Shown here: positions 1 through 12,689 of the stretch, in pieces
Layout of the letters: every line of letters starts with the position of its first letter
How positions within the stretch are numbered: position 1 is the stretch's first letter
NCBI GenBank assembly: GCA_032622095.1
Contig: CP136064.1
Location: 143,857,954 to 143,921,953, forward strand
Direction: 5' to 3'
Length of the DNA stretch: 64,000 bases
Source of the DNA: Siphonodentalium dalli
Taxonomy: Eukaryota; Mollusca; Scaphopoda; Gadilida; Siphonodentaliidae
Position numbers and translations under genes: made by a program
The notes under the pieces: model-generated
Databases searched by the model: none
Seen by the model: only the letters and a program-made list of their open reading frames with translations
What the model was told of the DNA's origin: nothing

Positions 1-1285
1 GTTATGTATTTATATACTTATATCTTCATTATATATGGAGGATAAATAAAGATATATATTTCGAATATGATATGGATTCATATTTCAAATGACATTCGCA
101 GTCCAATTGATCAGTCTCAGATACACATCAAAACACTCATCAGAACTCCTTCAGTAATACGCATATTTACTGCACAGAAACTCGGCGTTTGGTCGCATCT
201 TCATCTGTGTCGTTCGCATCTTTCTGGACCGACAGTGGTCCCTTCATAGCGCGCGGATATTGAGAACGACACGGATTTGTTAAATTCTGTCAAATCCTAT
301 GCTTTATTGACAGATTCAACTATATACCGGCATTTGTTTTGGAAGCGTGGAAGTCCAGGAACTATACTAGTGAATGGTTGTTCTCGAAAATTTGAGTGAG
401 CAAAAGCAAAAACACCATTAGAAAAATTCGCCAAAAAAACAATTAATGGTCTGATCTGGGAAAACTGATTCACAACTGGTGGATAAATACTCCTGCTTCG
501 TGTGGACATACACATACGATTCTCGATGTCTGTATTACGATGAGAAACAAACATATCCCCATATCATATACGTGAAAATGACTTCCCCATATTCTCGGTT
601 TTGGCGATACCCTCGGTTTTGGCGATACCACACTGCCAAAAATATTTTCTCAATTCAGGAAAAAAAACACTTGAAATGAGAAATTATCTTGGGAGAATAG
701 CTAGAAAAATAAGCACAGCATATTTTCTATGTCAAGAAATGAAAGGGTGGGAAAATTTCTTTTCTGAGAAAATTTCTTTAAGAAAACACAGTAATCTTAG
801 TAAGAAAATCCTAGTAAAAAAATCTTTGTATAGATTTTTTTTCTTAATGTAGGAAAGATTGTTTTTCTCACATAAGTTTATTTTTCTTAAAATAAGATAA
901 GTTTAAGATACTGCGATTATCTTGGGAGAATAGCTAGAAATTTAAGAAAGCTACAAAATTATTCTAGAACAAGAAATAAAATTTTCTATAGTAAGAAATA
1001 TCGTCAAGATAATTTATCTTAAGTGATGCCAATGTTTTCTAGAATGAGATTTTCTCAAGCAGGAAAATAAATCTAAGTAAGGAAAACAAGTTTTCTTAAG
1101 TAGGAATATTTTCCCCAATTAGGAAAGATAATTAGAAAACAATTCTTAATTAAGAAAAACATTTAATTTTAAATTAATATAGAATTTGTATTGTGTTTTA
1201 AGATATACAATTGACATTTATTCTGAATATAAAAACTTCTTTGTAAATATTATTGTTAAATGTATAATAGAGACAATAAGGGGAC
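1..1285. other. AT-rich stretch without a recognisable gene
   Basis: No open reading frame here looks like a protein I know, and the frames present are short and of low complexity. Between about 660 and 1150 the sequence repeats phrases such as ttatcttgggagaatagcta (near 685 and 918) and variants of the word 'aagaaaat', which looks like a decayed AT-rich repeat. Confidence 0.6.
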
Positions 1286-1289
1286 TTAA

Positions 1290-1782
1290 AGGCACGGGAG
1301 GCCTTAGTTGTCGAAAATATTCATATTTGTTTCAATCACCGTAAACAGAAAAACATTAAAACGCAACAGTATCGTTCATACATACCATGACCATCGAGTG
1401 AACAGCATGCTATCATAAAGACCTACTATATTTTACCTAAGCAAGAGCCTGATTGTGTTACAGAAGACAGCACAGTGTTACTGGCTAATCACACACAAAT
1501 GATATAAACGCTCTTTATTAGTTCCATATCAGGAATTCAGCAACAAAGAGCGCTCTTTATGTTTACCATCATGATATAAACAAACACCAGGACAATAACT
1601 TTTTCTGCCTTTGTTTACATAACAATGGTCAAACATATGACAATAACATACTGTTTATGCGATATTTCTTATTTGTATACGGACAAAGTCTGTCTACATT
1701 TTAATATTCTTTCTGTTTGTGGCGGTTTTTGACTGGTGGAAATATTTTCACAGCATACCCACTGCCATGGCCTCCCGTACCT
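1290..1782. mobile_element. TTAA-flanked MITE (piggyBac-like)
   Basis: The two ends are inverted copies: AGGCACGGGAGGCC on the left and GGCCTCCCGTACCT on the right. Each is flanked by TTAA (1286-1289 and 1783-1786). Similarity continues inward in patches (GAAAATATT, AAACAGAAA, ATTAAAA), giving degenerate terminal repeats of about 80 bp. There is no transposase. TTAA target duplication is the hallmark of piggyBac-type transposition; the assignment rests on that and on the end structure only. Confidence 0.55.
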
Positions 1783-2205
1783 TTAAATATACAATCAACA
1801 ATTTCTCGTTACATTTATGGGTTTCTAAAATTGCAAGTGGCCAAACAAGATACTCTGTACATTCGTGAAGTGAAACTATACAAAGTACCTGTATCTTGTT
1901 CTGCCTCTTAAAATTGTATAAACCTATATACGCAACAAAAAATATATTGATTGCTAATAATTACGCCCTGACACATGATTTTCAATATATTTATAGAAAG
2001 AGTTATCTGAAATATGTCGGTTGCCAAAAAAATATAACAATTTCTGTTATTTGAGTATCCAGTTCAAACGATAGGAAAAAAAATCATCACACATGACAAA
2101 ACAAGCCCTGTATGTGCCTTAATAAACATTGTAAGTCTGTATTTTTAAATGCACAGATTCTAGGACAGGTGATGTGTAATAAACACAGAAAGACACTTGT
2201 ATTAA

Positions 2206-2300
2206 TGGATTTGTTGATACAGCACTTGTGCCATTGAGGATAGATAGAACTCTAGACTCTATCATTGTGCGCTAGCACTCGTGTCATATCAACAAACCCA
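2206..2300. repeat. Short foldback sequence
   Basis: The arm starting at 2206 (tggatttgttgata) is matched by its near-perfect reverse complement ending at 2300 (tatcaacaaaccca), with further weak pairing inside (agcacttgtg against cactcgtgt). The middle holds tagatagaactctagactcta, itself partly self-complementary. It may be a small MITE; no clear target duplication was seen. Confidence 0.45.
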
Positions 2301-2430
2301 TAAACAAAATTGTGTCATTCTGTGTACATACAGCATGCTTTCAATAGCTGTTTCATGAATCATGCAGATTGCATGTTAACTGATCAGGTACTAGCCCAAG
2401 TCTTTTCGGTGTGCAACAGCTTGGGATATC

Positions 2431-2510
2431 GAATTCAGTAATGCCCTAAGTATAATCGACTCCTTAAAACACAGTAGAATTATGGGTAACTTTTCAGGAT
2501 TTAGTCGGAA
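2431..2510 (+). mobile_element. Fragment of the CAGTAATG MITE
   Basis: This stretch resembles the left half of the MITEs at 25388 and 25563 (cagtaatgccc, then a diverged middle, then agaattatgggta and a ttcaggattta-like segment), but the right half is missing. It directly precedes the 353-bp satellite. Confidence 0.45.
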
Positions 2511-2529
2511 ATATGGCTTGTTGCCATTC

Positions 2530-2560
2530 ATCGGAAAGCTCTACATGAGAGCTTTCCGAT
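2530..2560. repeat. Perfect hairpin at the edge of the satellite
   Basis: A 13-bp perfect stem (atcggaaagctct / agagctttccgat) with a 5-base loop lies directly before the first unit of the 353-bp satellite. It does not recur in later units, so it marks the array boundary. Confidence 0.6.
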
Positions 2561-2574
2561 CAAAATGCAGACAC

Positions 2575-5500
2575 CATCTCGCTCGGACCCCTAGGGGCGG
2601 TCCGGTCGGCGGGTGTTAATTTCGGCGTTTTTGCGTACATTTATAGCGAATTCGGCAGCAGCGTATGGGTTAATTTATTCACTTCCGCTGCAGCTAGCGA
2701 CATTTCCGATCGCCCATGGATGCATATGGCTATTCACTTCATGATATAATGTCCATTTCCGTGGTCAGGCAGTCAGTGGAGGTGCGGTCGGCGCCTTTTT
2801 GGATTTCCCTTACCTGGCGGAAACGGCCGCAAGTTACGGGTTAACAGTGCCGTGTCCGCTCGAGCTGTCGACTTGGGGATTGGAACTTTGGTACATTCAG
2901 GTCCATTCTACACGATAGTGCAGACACCATCTCGCTCGGACCCCTAGGGGCGGTCCGGTCGGCGGGTGTTAATTTCGGCGTTTTTGCGTACATTTATAGC
3001 GAATTCGGCAGCATCGTATGGGTTAATTTATTCACTTCCGCTGCAGCTAGCGACTTGTCAGATCGCCGATGGATGCATATGGGTATTCACTTCATGATAT
3101 AATGTCCATTTCCGTGGTCAGGCAGTCAGGGGAGGTGCGGTCGGCGCCTTATCGGATTTCCCGTACCTGGCGGAAACGGCCGCAAGTCAGGGGTTAACAG
3201 TGCCGTGTCCGCTCGAGCTATCGACTTGGGGATTGGAACTTTGGTACATTCGGGTCCATTCGTCACGATAGTGCAGACATCATCTCGCTCGGGCCCCTAG
3301 GGGCGGTCCGGTCGGCGGGTCTTAATTTCGGTGTCTTTGCGTACATTTATAGCGAATTAGGCAGCAGTGTGGGTTAATTTATTCACTTACGTTGCAGCTA
3401 GCGACATGTCCGATCGCCCATGTATGCACATGGCTATTCACTTCATGATATAATGTCAATTTCCGTGGTCAGGCAGTCAGTGGAGTTGCGGTCGGCGCCT
3501 TATCGGATTTCCCGTACCTGGCGGAAACGGCCGCAAGTCAGGGGTTAACAGTGCCGTGTCCGCTCGAGCTATCGACTTGGGGATAGGAACTTTGGTACAT
3601 TCGGGTCCATTCTACACGACAGTGCAGACACCATCTCGCTCGGACCCCTAGGGGCGGTCCGGTCGGCGGGTGTTAATTTCGGCGTTTTTGCGTACATTTA
3701 CAGCGAATTCGGCAGCAGTATGGGTTAACTTATTCACTTCCGTTGCAGCTAGCGACATGTCCGATCGCCCATGGATGCATATGGCTATTCACTTCATGAT
3801 ATAATGTCAATTTCCGTGGTCAGGCAGTCAGTGGAGGTGCGGTCGGCGCCTTTTTGGAATTCCCGTACCTGGCGGAAACGGCCGCAAGTTAGGGGTTAAC
3901 AGTGCCGTGTCCGCTCGAGCTGTCGACTTGGGGATTGGAACTTTGGTACATTCAGGTCCATTGTACACGATAGTGCAGACACCATATCGCTCGGACCCCT
4001 AGGGGCGGTCCGGTCGGCGGGTGTTAATTTCGTTGTTTTTGCGTACATTTATAGCGAATTCGGCAGCAGCGTATGGGTTATTTTATTCACTTCCGCTGCA
4101 GCTAGCGACTTGTCAGATCGCCGATGGATGCATATGGGTATTCACTTCATGATATAATGTTCATTTCCGTGGTCAGGCAGTCAGGGGAGGTGCGGTCGGT
4201 GCCTTATCGGTTTCACGTACCTGGCGGAAACGGCCGCAAGTTAGGGGTTAACAGTGCCGTGTCCGCTCTAGCTATCGATTTGGGGATTGGAACTTTGGTA
4301 CATTCGGGTCCATTCTACACGATAGTGCAGACACCATCTCGCTCGGACCCCTAAGGGCGGTCCGGTCGGCGGGTGTTAATTTCGGCGTTTTTGCGTACAT
4401 TTATAGCGAATTCGGCAGCAGCGTATGGGTTAATTTATTCACTTCCGCTGCAGCTAGCGACTTGTCAGATCGCCGATGGATGCATATGGGTATTCACTTC
4501 ATGATATAATGTTCATTTCCGTGGTCAGGCATTCAGGGGAGGTGCGGTCGGTGCCTTATCGGATTTCCCGTACCTGGCGGAAACGGCCGCAAGTCAGGGG
4601 TTAACAGTGCCGTGTCCGCTCGAACTATCGACTTGGGGATTGGAACTTTGGTACATTCGGGTCCATTCTACACGATAGTGCAGACACCATCTCGCTCGGA
4701 CCCCTAGGGGCGGTCCGGTCGGCGGGTGTTAATTTCGGCATTTTTGCGTACATTTATAGCGAATTCGGCAGCAGCGTATGGGGTATTTTATTCACTTCCG
4801 CTGCAGCTAGCGACTTGTCTGATCGCCGATGGATGCATATGGCTATTCACTTCATGATATAATGTTCATTTCCGTCGTCAGTCAGTCAGGGGAGGTGCGG
4901 TCGGCGCCTTATCGGATTTCCCGTACCTGGTGGAAACGGCCGCAAGTCAGGGGTTAACAGTGCCGTGTCCGCTCGACCTATCGACTTGGGGATAGGAACT
5001 TTGGTACATCCGGGTCCATTCTACATGATAGTGCAAACCTCATCTCGCTCGGACCCCTGTGGGCGGTCCGATCGGCGGGTGTTAATTTCGGCGTTTTTGC
5101 GTACATGTATAGCGAATTCGGCAGCAGCGTATGGGTTAATTTATTCACTTCCGCTGCAGCTAGCGACTTGTCCGATCGCCCATGGATGCATATGGTTATT
5201 CACTTCATGATATAATGTCCATTTCCGTGGTCAGGCAGCCTTATCGGATTTCCCGTACCTGGCGGAAACGGCCGCTAGTTAGGGGTTAACAGTGCCGTGT
5301 CCGCTCGAGCTATCGATTTGGGGATTGGAACTTTGGTACATTCGGGTCCATTCTACACGATAGTGCAGACACCATCTCGCACGGACCCCTAGGGGCGGTC
5401 CGGTCGGCGTGTGTTAATTTCGGCGTTTTTGCGTACATTTATAGCGAATTCGGCAGCAGCGTATGGGTTAATTTATTCACTTCCGCTGCAGCTAGCGACA

Positions 5501-5790
5501 TGTCCGATCGCCCATGGATGCATATGGTTATTCACTTCATGATATAATGTCCATTTACGTGGTCAGGCAGTCAGTGGAGGTGCGGTCGGCGCCTTTTTGG
5601 ATTTCCCTTACCTGGCGGAAACGGCCGCAAGTTAGGGGTTAACAGTGCCGTGTCCGCTCGAGCTGTCGACTTGGGGATTGGAACTTTGGTACATTCAGGT
5701 CCATTGTACACGATAGTGCAAACCCCATCTCGCTCGGACCCCTGGGGGCGGTCCGGTCGGGTGCGGTCGGGTGCGGTCGGGTTTTAGTAG
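2575..5790 (+). repeat. 353-bp satellite array, about ten units
   Basis: The marker 'gctcggacccctaggggcgg' or a close variant recurs near 2581, 2934, 3287, 3638, 3989, 4341, 4694, 5047, 5379 and 5732, giving spacings of 353, 353, 351, 351, 352, 353, 353, 332 and 353. The short unit comes from a deletion near 5240. Each unit contains a near-palindrome around cggacccctaggggcggtccg and the word tgatataatg. The array ends in a small repeat of gtgcggtcgg at 5758-5780. Reading frames crossing it (for example 4124-4354) are by-products of the repeat. Confidence 0.92.
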
Positions 5791-8700
5791 GACCGGTCTA
5801 ACATCATGGTTAAATGGTGTATGCCTTGTCAAAAGATGCCTGGATCCAAGTCGAATATATAGCAGCTTATATGTAGAGGCCTGGTTCATGGACTATACAT
5901 ATCCTACATCCATAGTCTATATGTATGGACATGGGTCCTATGACTATGTATAGGTGCCTGGGTCTTAACCTAACTATTTTAGGCTAGGTCCATAACTAAC
6001 ATATTGGTGGCTGTCCCCATGTTCTTCATATAGAGTAGATTGGATTTATGACTTACATTATACATCTAGCTGTGTGGGTCTATGGCTTATATAACTATTA
6101 TGGTCATGCATGCCTCATATTAAACATAACAACAACTTTTCAACTCTCACTTTGAATTCCCGATAACTGAACTGATAATGGAAGATAACGGATAATTGTA
6201 TCCATATGAAAACTAAGTTTGTAGCACAAGAACCATAACACTGACTCGGTTGAAAAGCGATTGCCGTTCACAATCGTTGAACATCATACACTGTTTGAAA
6301 CATCAAGATACACTTATTCCGATGCACTAATCTCTGAGTTCCAGTTATGAATAATGGCCTACTGCCAGTGTGCTGAAGTAGGTCCATAGTACCTACGTAC
6401 CATATAGCACACGACGTGCACTTTTACGTCCGTATTATAAAGAGTTACGGACGTCTTAATAGCAGCGAAGAGGTCAAAACTACCATAAATATCAGTCATA
6501 TGCGCATTTTAGTATTTCGGATATAACCTCTATTAAAGTAAGAAATATGGTAATTAGTCAGTCAGGTCAATACTATATAACAACTTACAATTATTTTCAC
6601 CATAAAAATGCTACACGATGTAATTAGAACTCACATAATATCAGTCATATGCATTACTTCGTTACCGGTAGTTGCCTAGCAACCATGTTAAGAACGACCT
6701 GTCACAAATTTCGCCACATCTGAAATGAGCAGTAACATATAAGGAACATATATGCCAAGTTTCATGCTTTCATCACCTTTTTCACAATTGTGGTGTTTTC
6801 TACACCAAGCGCTTGACTAATGGAAGAGCAAACTGTGACTAGGTCGACGAGAACCAGTTGTATCGGGGGTAGGGTTATGTTTTTACAAGTATTGACCACT
6901 TATCATAGGTATGGTCACTAATTCTGCATAATATAGTGAACGAGTAAAACAAATTGTAATGAGAAGTCAGAGAAATTTGACATCGAATATGACAGTTTGC
7001 CTGAAAAAAATCATAAATTTTTGGGGTCATTATGTTGTTTCATATCCATATCTGTGAAATTCATTCAAATTCCCCCTTTGAATTGGTGTCTCTGGTTCGA
7101 GAATTGTATATTGAACAATATTGAGTGCATTTTGTATATGTTTTGGCTGAAATATGTTACAGAATCCCATTATTTCCATGATTGTGAAAAATAAGTTTGT
7201 AAACCTAATATTACAAAAGCCAACAGGTGTGAGAGAAATTGCTCCCATATTATGTAAAGAAATGTGAAATTATATTATCCCAGACTATCTGTCACGGAAT
7301 CTATTTCCAATATAAAGTTTCGCCAACAATGTATGATAATGATTTTAACCTGTTTTGGACATTTCGACCCATTCTACTTATGTAACCCTTTGATGATTAA
7401 ATAGACGTTCCTATGGAATGTGGAATGTTCATAAAACAAGTTAAACTTAATATATTATCTGAAAATTTCCTGCCAATGAATAGGAATCCTTCTGCCCTTG
7501 CATTTTCTGTTTGTCTTTCTATCGTCTTCCAGATAAAGAATAGGCCAATCCATTGTATACATTTATAATTGAATGGGAGAATCCATTCAGTGAAGAAAGG
7601 CTTAACCAGGGATGGAAGCAGCCAAGGTTGAGGGGGTATTAGCATTTTAATAACTAATGAAAGAGAGGAAAATTAAATATTTTATTTAAAATCTACAAGT
7701 ACTATGTGATTTTCGAAATTGAAGTAACTCTTATGACATACCTGGCTGAGAACTCAACAGAACACAGATTACAGTCCCTTAAAATCCATAAGGTGCTAAT
7801 GTTATTTGAGGATCTACCACCCAACATCATAACATCCGTACCAATGGATGTGGGTTGATTCATCTTGAGAATGCGTGGACAAAAGTAGATGTCATTTTGA
7901 TGTAATAAATGTATCCATCTGTGTTAAAGTATTTTACAGATCACTAACACTGAGCTAATTAATAGAGATACTTTAGCAGCTTGTCAATAAATAACTGTCA
8001 GCGAACAAATATTTTGGAAATAAATATCCAGACGAAAAAAGTAAAAAATTCCAAGTTCCGAAAACAATGAGAAATTCACGAAGATTCACATATTGTGGCA
8101 TGCAGTTTTCCTAACAACACAATGTATACTATCATATAGATAATAACAGACAACTCAGCTGTGTAGGTAAATAGACCGAAAATAGTTTGTGTGGAAGGCT
8201 GCCGATAACGAAAGCCAGCGAGGGTCACTGATAATTATCATTAAGTGCTCATAATCTGTCTATTTATCGTAGCAAATTGGAACAAATGAAAGAAGAGAAA
8301 CCACCATGGCTGTGACTTAATGTACTCCTCTGTCGTTTTAACCCTCGAGGCATTATAACTATTTTATTTGCATTAAAGAGATTGCCTGATCAGTGGATAT
8401 TTTATTGCTGTTAACCTTTGATGAAAGATTTTGTTCTTCCAATTTGCCATCAGTGATTTGGATTGTTCATAATTTTGTCAAAATATTACAAACTCATCTT
8501 CCTCTTTAATGTGATGACTATTATAAACATGGCTATATTGATAAAGGTGCCTCTGCAACCTAATGAACAATATACCCCATGGTTGTTGCACATATTGCAT
8601 TGAATGTATGCATATAATGTGCAATTTGCAATATACCCTATCGGGCTGTCTTCCTGCTACCCCATAATACAAGTATAACTATAAGTAATAGCATTGATGA

Positions 8701-9290
8701 TTGTATTTCAGATCCACGCACATGTACAGACTATAGTCATATATAAAACTTTCTAGAATCTGGTACTTAGGGCATATCACAAACAAGTATTGGCGTGGTT
8801 GTGAGCCAATCCAGACGATTTATCATATCGAAAATGTATTATCTCTCCATATATAGGAACTGTTCAAATTATCTAAAACATATGAACAGTTTCGGTTCCA
8901 GTTCCAGTTCCATGGGTATATTAGGAACAAAATATTTTGTTTTATGTTGCTACAACGGTTTCAGGAGAGGGATACCGCCATCTTTATTTAAGTAAACAAT
9001 ATGAGAATCTATATTGATCGTCGGAAAGTCTCTTTGTTGAGTGAGGTTTTGGGATAATTCAAATTAATAATATTATACGTATATATAACGTTTATATGTA
9101 TATCTGGCGGTATATGGTCATAGTCTCGTTAGATAAATCATAATTATGTACGGTAACATTTATTATGTATGGTAGTATATATGGGCATGTTAGGAACGAG
9201 AATGCGATGTTTGTCCACATGCAGATATGAAGAAAATTATTTGAGTAGTATTAGGATTATAAAACGAGTATGATAATGAATATTCGTGTT
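5791..9290. other. Gene-free intergenic stretch
   Basis: I see no supported gene. The frames are short with ordinary AT-rich composition. A phrase near 8590-8640 (gcatataatgtgcaatttgc) resembles one at about 12375-12425, beside the 5' side of the LINE, so part of this stretch may be old LINE-associated sequence. Confidence 0.55.
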
Positions 9291-9484
9291 GTTTATTGAG
9301 CACAATCGGGACATCCTTTGTTTTTACAGCTTACATTTTCTGGGTAATTTTTCAGCATGGCTATCTGTAAGCGCTTCTTCAATGTGTGCCTGCTTTGGCA
9401 AGAAGTATAGTCTTTTTCCATATTGTTCCATGTTGTGGGGAAGGCGTGGTGGGGTAGTTTTCCTGACCACTTGGTTCTAGGAAG

Positions 9485-10831
9485 TTATAACAGTATGGGA
9501 TGCGGGTGTCTTGGGGTTGATTTTGCTCGTTTGTTGTACATCGTTCCAAAAGACGCGGGCAGACGGTTATAACACCAGTCATGCATGAAAATTGAGGAAT
9601 TAAGAGTGTGTAAGTCATATATTTTCAAGATTTTCTCTCTTTTAAAGAGTGGATCTGTGTGACTCCTGTACTTCTTATTGCATATTATACGCAATGCTCG
9701 TTTTTGTAATAGGAATATTTTCTTGACTTCCGGAACATGACCCCATATTTGAATACCATAAACTAAGTGACTTTGAATCAATGCATAGTACAATGTTTTC
9801 AATGCTTTACTTGGGAAAAAATGTTTCACCTTATTGATGCAGTAGATTGCATGTGATATTTTGGAGCAGATTACTGATATGTGCTTTGTGAATGTCAAGT
9901 TCTCATCAATGTGGATGCCTAAAATTTTTGTCGAGGATTCATGCCCAAGATTCTCTATTCGGTTCAATTCAATGTTTTTCAGCTTTAATTTCGAAGTATT
10001 CCATTTTTTGTCATTGTTTTGTGGGTGTAAAAGGATATAGTTGCTTTTATTAATATTAATTGAAAGTTTATTACAGCTGCACCAATCGGATATATTGGAT
10101 AATTCATTGTTGACATAACTGTGTACTAGTTCGCCATCTTTACCGCTTGTGAACAGTGTGGTGTCGTCGGCATACGACAAGATGTCCATTGTTGTAGAGT
10201 TTACCATATCATTCACGTATATTAAAAAAATTATCGGCCCTAAAATCTAGCCTTGGGGGACCCCACAAGATGTATTCATTGGGCTAGAGGTACTCCCACT
10301 ATATTCAACGTATTGCCTCCTCTCATTCAGATAACTATGAAACCATGACATTGCTGCACCCCTGATGCCATAGTGGTCAAGTTTCGATATCAGTATGTTG
10401 TGGTCGATCGTGTCGAATGCTTTAGATAAATCAATAAATACGGTTACGGTGGAATCCCGTGTCGGTGTATCGTTATTTTTAACGAGATGATCTAGAAGGT
10501 GCATTATCGGATGAAATGTTGAGTGATTTGGTCTAAATCCATATTGGTGTTCATTTAAGATTTCATGTTCATTTAGAAAATCTACTAGTCGTTTTTGCAT
10601 TATTTTTTCAAGCAGTTTAGAGAAAGATGGCAGGATACTGATTGGACGATAGTTTGTTATTTCATTAGAGTTATTTATTTTAGGAATGGGGATTACTTTG
10701 GAAATTTTCATTTTCATTGGAAATATTCCCTGTTCAAACGATAAATTAAATATATGCTTAAGTGGTGGGGCTATTATATATATCTTTATTTGTTGTAATC
10801 TTTGCTCATTTTTCCTTTCATAGTATAACAA
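9485..10831 (-). pseudogene. LINE reverse transcriptase, one internal stop
   Basis: Minus-strand reverse transcriptase. Motifs in order are VIPIPK, TNYRPISILPSFSKLLEKI, HQYGFRPNHST, VFIDLSKAFDTIDH (first catalytic aspartate), CGVPQG, then a TAG stop at 10247-10249, ILGPIIFLIYVND, SYADDTTLF (catalytic YADD) and a C-terminal LLQKRALRIIC region. The sequence on both sides of the stop is in the same frame, so a single nonsense change splits it. It ends at 9485 with a normal stop. Confidence 0.88.
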
Positions 10832-11292
10832 GTCAATATTATTTCCTGTATCGATGTAGGTTCGATTTCGAATTCTTTTGTTCGCCTATTTCGAAGGTAA
10901 TCAGTGAAATTTGCACCATTTTCGGTGTGTATAGAGTCGCTGGTGTTTCGACCGATTGTTGAAAAGTATTCATTGAATTTTTCGGCTATTATGTTTGGGT
11001 CAGTTAGCTCTGCATCATTATCTTTAAAACTCTGAGGATAGTTACATGATTTTTGAGTTTTATTTATGGCGTTTTTAAGAATTTTCCATGTGTTTTTTAT
11101 ATCATTTTTATTTTTTTCTAGACTATCGCAATAATTATTATTTTTACATTTCCTTATTATTTTATTATATAGTTGACGATAATTTAAATAGGCGATTTTA
11201 TTTGTTTCTGATGGTACCTTCAGTTTATTATTGTATAACTTTTGCTTAGTAATGGATGATTTGATTAGTCCTCGTGTCATCCATGCATCCAT
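10786..11292 (-). pseudogene. LINE linker between endonuclease and reverse transcriptase
   Basis: This 168-codon frame continues the LINE polyprotein (PWMTRGLI-like start, KNTWKILKNAINK, FNEYFSTIGRN). Such segments normally join endonuclease and reverse transcriptase in CR1/Jockey elements. It is in a different frame from both neighbours, so two frameshifts separate the three parts. Confidence 0.75.
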
Positions 11293-12464
11293 GGTTCGCG
11301 CTTTATATACTTTTTGGGTACATTTCGTGTTATTAGTGGAAAAGCTAGATCATGCGCGTTCATATATATGTCTAAAAACAATTCATATGCCTTATTGGGG
11401 GAGTTACAATTGAGAACTGAGTCGAATTTACATGATTTTAACAAGTTTTTGAAAATATTTACATTATTTGGGCTGTGGTTCCTGTACGTGACTTTTTTAT
11501 GAGAAGGCGGTTTTAAGGGTTTGTGTTTGTTTGATTCGGAGAGGAATATGCCGAAATGATCTGAGATGTCGCAGGTAATTATCCCTGTTTGGTGACCGTC
11601 TTGTACTTTGTTGGTATAAATGTGATCAATTAGGGTAGCAGAGTGTTCACTCATTCCTGTAGGTTTCGTTATCATGGGCACGAATCCTCTACTGAAGACA
11701 TTGTTTATGAAATCGTTAGTTTTTTTATTCTTGTCGAAATTTAAGAGGTCGATGTTGAGGTCTCCTATTATGTAAGATTTGGCATTGTTCAATTGTTCTA
11801 ATATATTATCGAATTTCAACATAAATTTGTCCAAGTCGGCCTTTGGTGCGGTGTTTGGTCTATAAATACATCCTATTATATAGTTATCGTTCGTCCCTCG
11901 GTTTATTTCTATAAATAATGTTTCTATTACGTGTGGTATAAATATTGACAAATCTGGTCTAGGTTTATATTGAAGATTCTCCTTTATATAGATACCAATA
12001 CCACCTCTACCATCGTCGCCGTCAGGTCGAGATTTGAATTCTAAAGGGTGATATCCTGGAAGTGAGAAATCTGAGGAACTATGCACTTTGAATATTTCTG
12101 TTAGGGCGATAACATCAAACAAATTTTCTTCTGTTTGCAAATCACAAAGTAGGTTTTTCAGATCTCCATAATTTGCGTTAAGGCTTCTGCAATTTAGGCC
12201 GAAGATAGAGAATTTTATATTATTTGAGAGCACTTTTTTACCCTGTGTAGGCGAGAAATATTGGCATGTATTTTGGTTCCATAATTGGATGCTATCCGGA
12301 TCGAATTCATCTCCTTCTATTTGAGACCATTTTGCCGCAAAGTCGTGTGTATGTGTATCCCTAACCTCACTCAAATATTGCATGGAATATATGCATAAAA
12401 TGTGCAATGTGCAAAATGTGCAGGCAGATAGAAACATGCATATACTTAACTCTATTCTGCTCAA
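11277..12464 (-). pseudogene. LINE endonuclease domain
   Basis: This 395-codon minus-strand frame carries the exonuclease-endonuclease-phosphatase fold of LINEs, which nicks target DNA to prime reverse transcription. Visible motifs in order are FGLNCRSLNAN, DVIALTEIF (catalytic glutamate), GGIGIYIKE, IIGCIYRPN, YIIGDLNIDLL (GDxN), LIDHIYTN and ITCDISDHFGIF (terminal SDH). The set is complete, so the domain itself looks intact. The first 80 or so codons show no domain and may be non-LINE sequence. The frame ends in PWMHG where a short duplicated ATGGATG(C/A) shifts it relative to the next frame. Confidence 0.85.
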
Positions 12465-12500
12465 TACAGAATAGCACGCTGCAAAAACTCAACTGTTTAA

Positions 12501-12683
12501 CCCTTTCAGTGCCAAGTCGGATTTTTGTATCAACCCATATTTCCTTGATGGGTTGATACAAAAATCGGACTTGGCACTGAAAGAGCTCTTTCCATCAATG
12601 TATGACATTATTATAATCAATAAATTTGAAAAATGATCAAGGAAATATGGTTGATACAAAAATCTGACTTGGCACTGAAAGGG
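12501..12683. mobile_element. Palindromic TTAA-flanked MITE
   Basis: The element starts CCCTTTCAGTGCCAAGTC and ends with its reverse complement GACTTGGCACTGAAAGGG (one mismatch further inside). It is flanked by TTAA at 12497-12500 and 12684-12687. An extra internal inverted copy near 12552-12582 makes the left half a perfect hairpin of more than 30 bp per arm. The CCC...GGG ends and TTAA duplication fit a piggyBac-type non-autonomous element. Confidence 0.75.
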
Positions 12684-12689
12684 TTAATG

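Larger units (their letters stand above)
9300..12464 (-). mobile_element. Decayed non-LTR retrotransposon (Jockey/CR1-type LINE)
   Basis: Read on the minus strand, this encodes an apurinic-type endonuclease followed by a reverse transcriptase, the order of Jockey/CR1-group LINEs. The coding region is broken by a frameshift near 11280, another near 10820-10850, and a TAG stop at 10247-10249. No ORF1 (gag-like) protein and no clear poly(A) or microsatellite tail was identified, so both ends are approximate. The clade (CR1 or Daphne-like) is a guess from general resemblance. Confidence 0.85.

Noticed and set aside
4124-5210. Frames in the 353-bp satellite
   Set aside because: The same peptides recur in several units because of the repeat period, and start and stop positions vary between units.
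7090-7105. tRNA-like ggttcgag motif
   Set aside because: No cloverleaf could be formed around it; a lone B-box-like word is common by chance.
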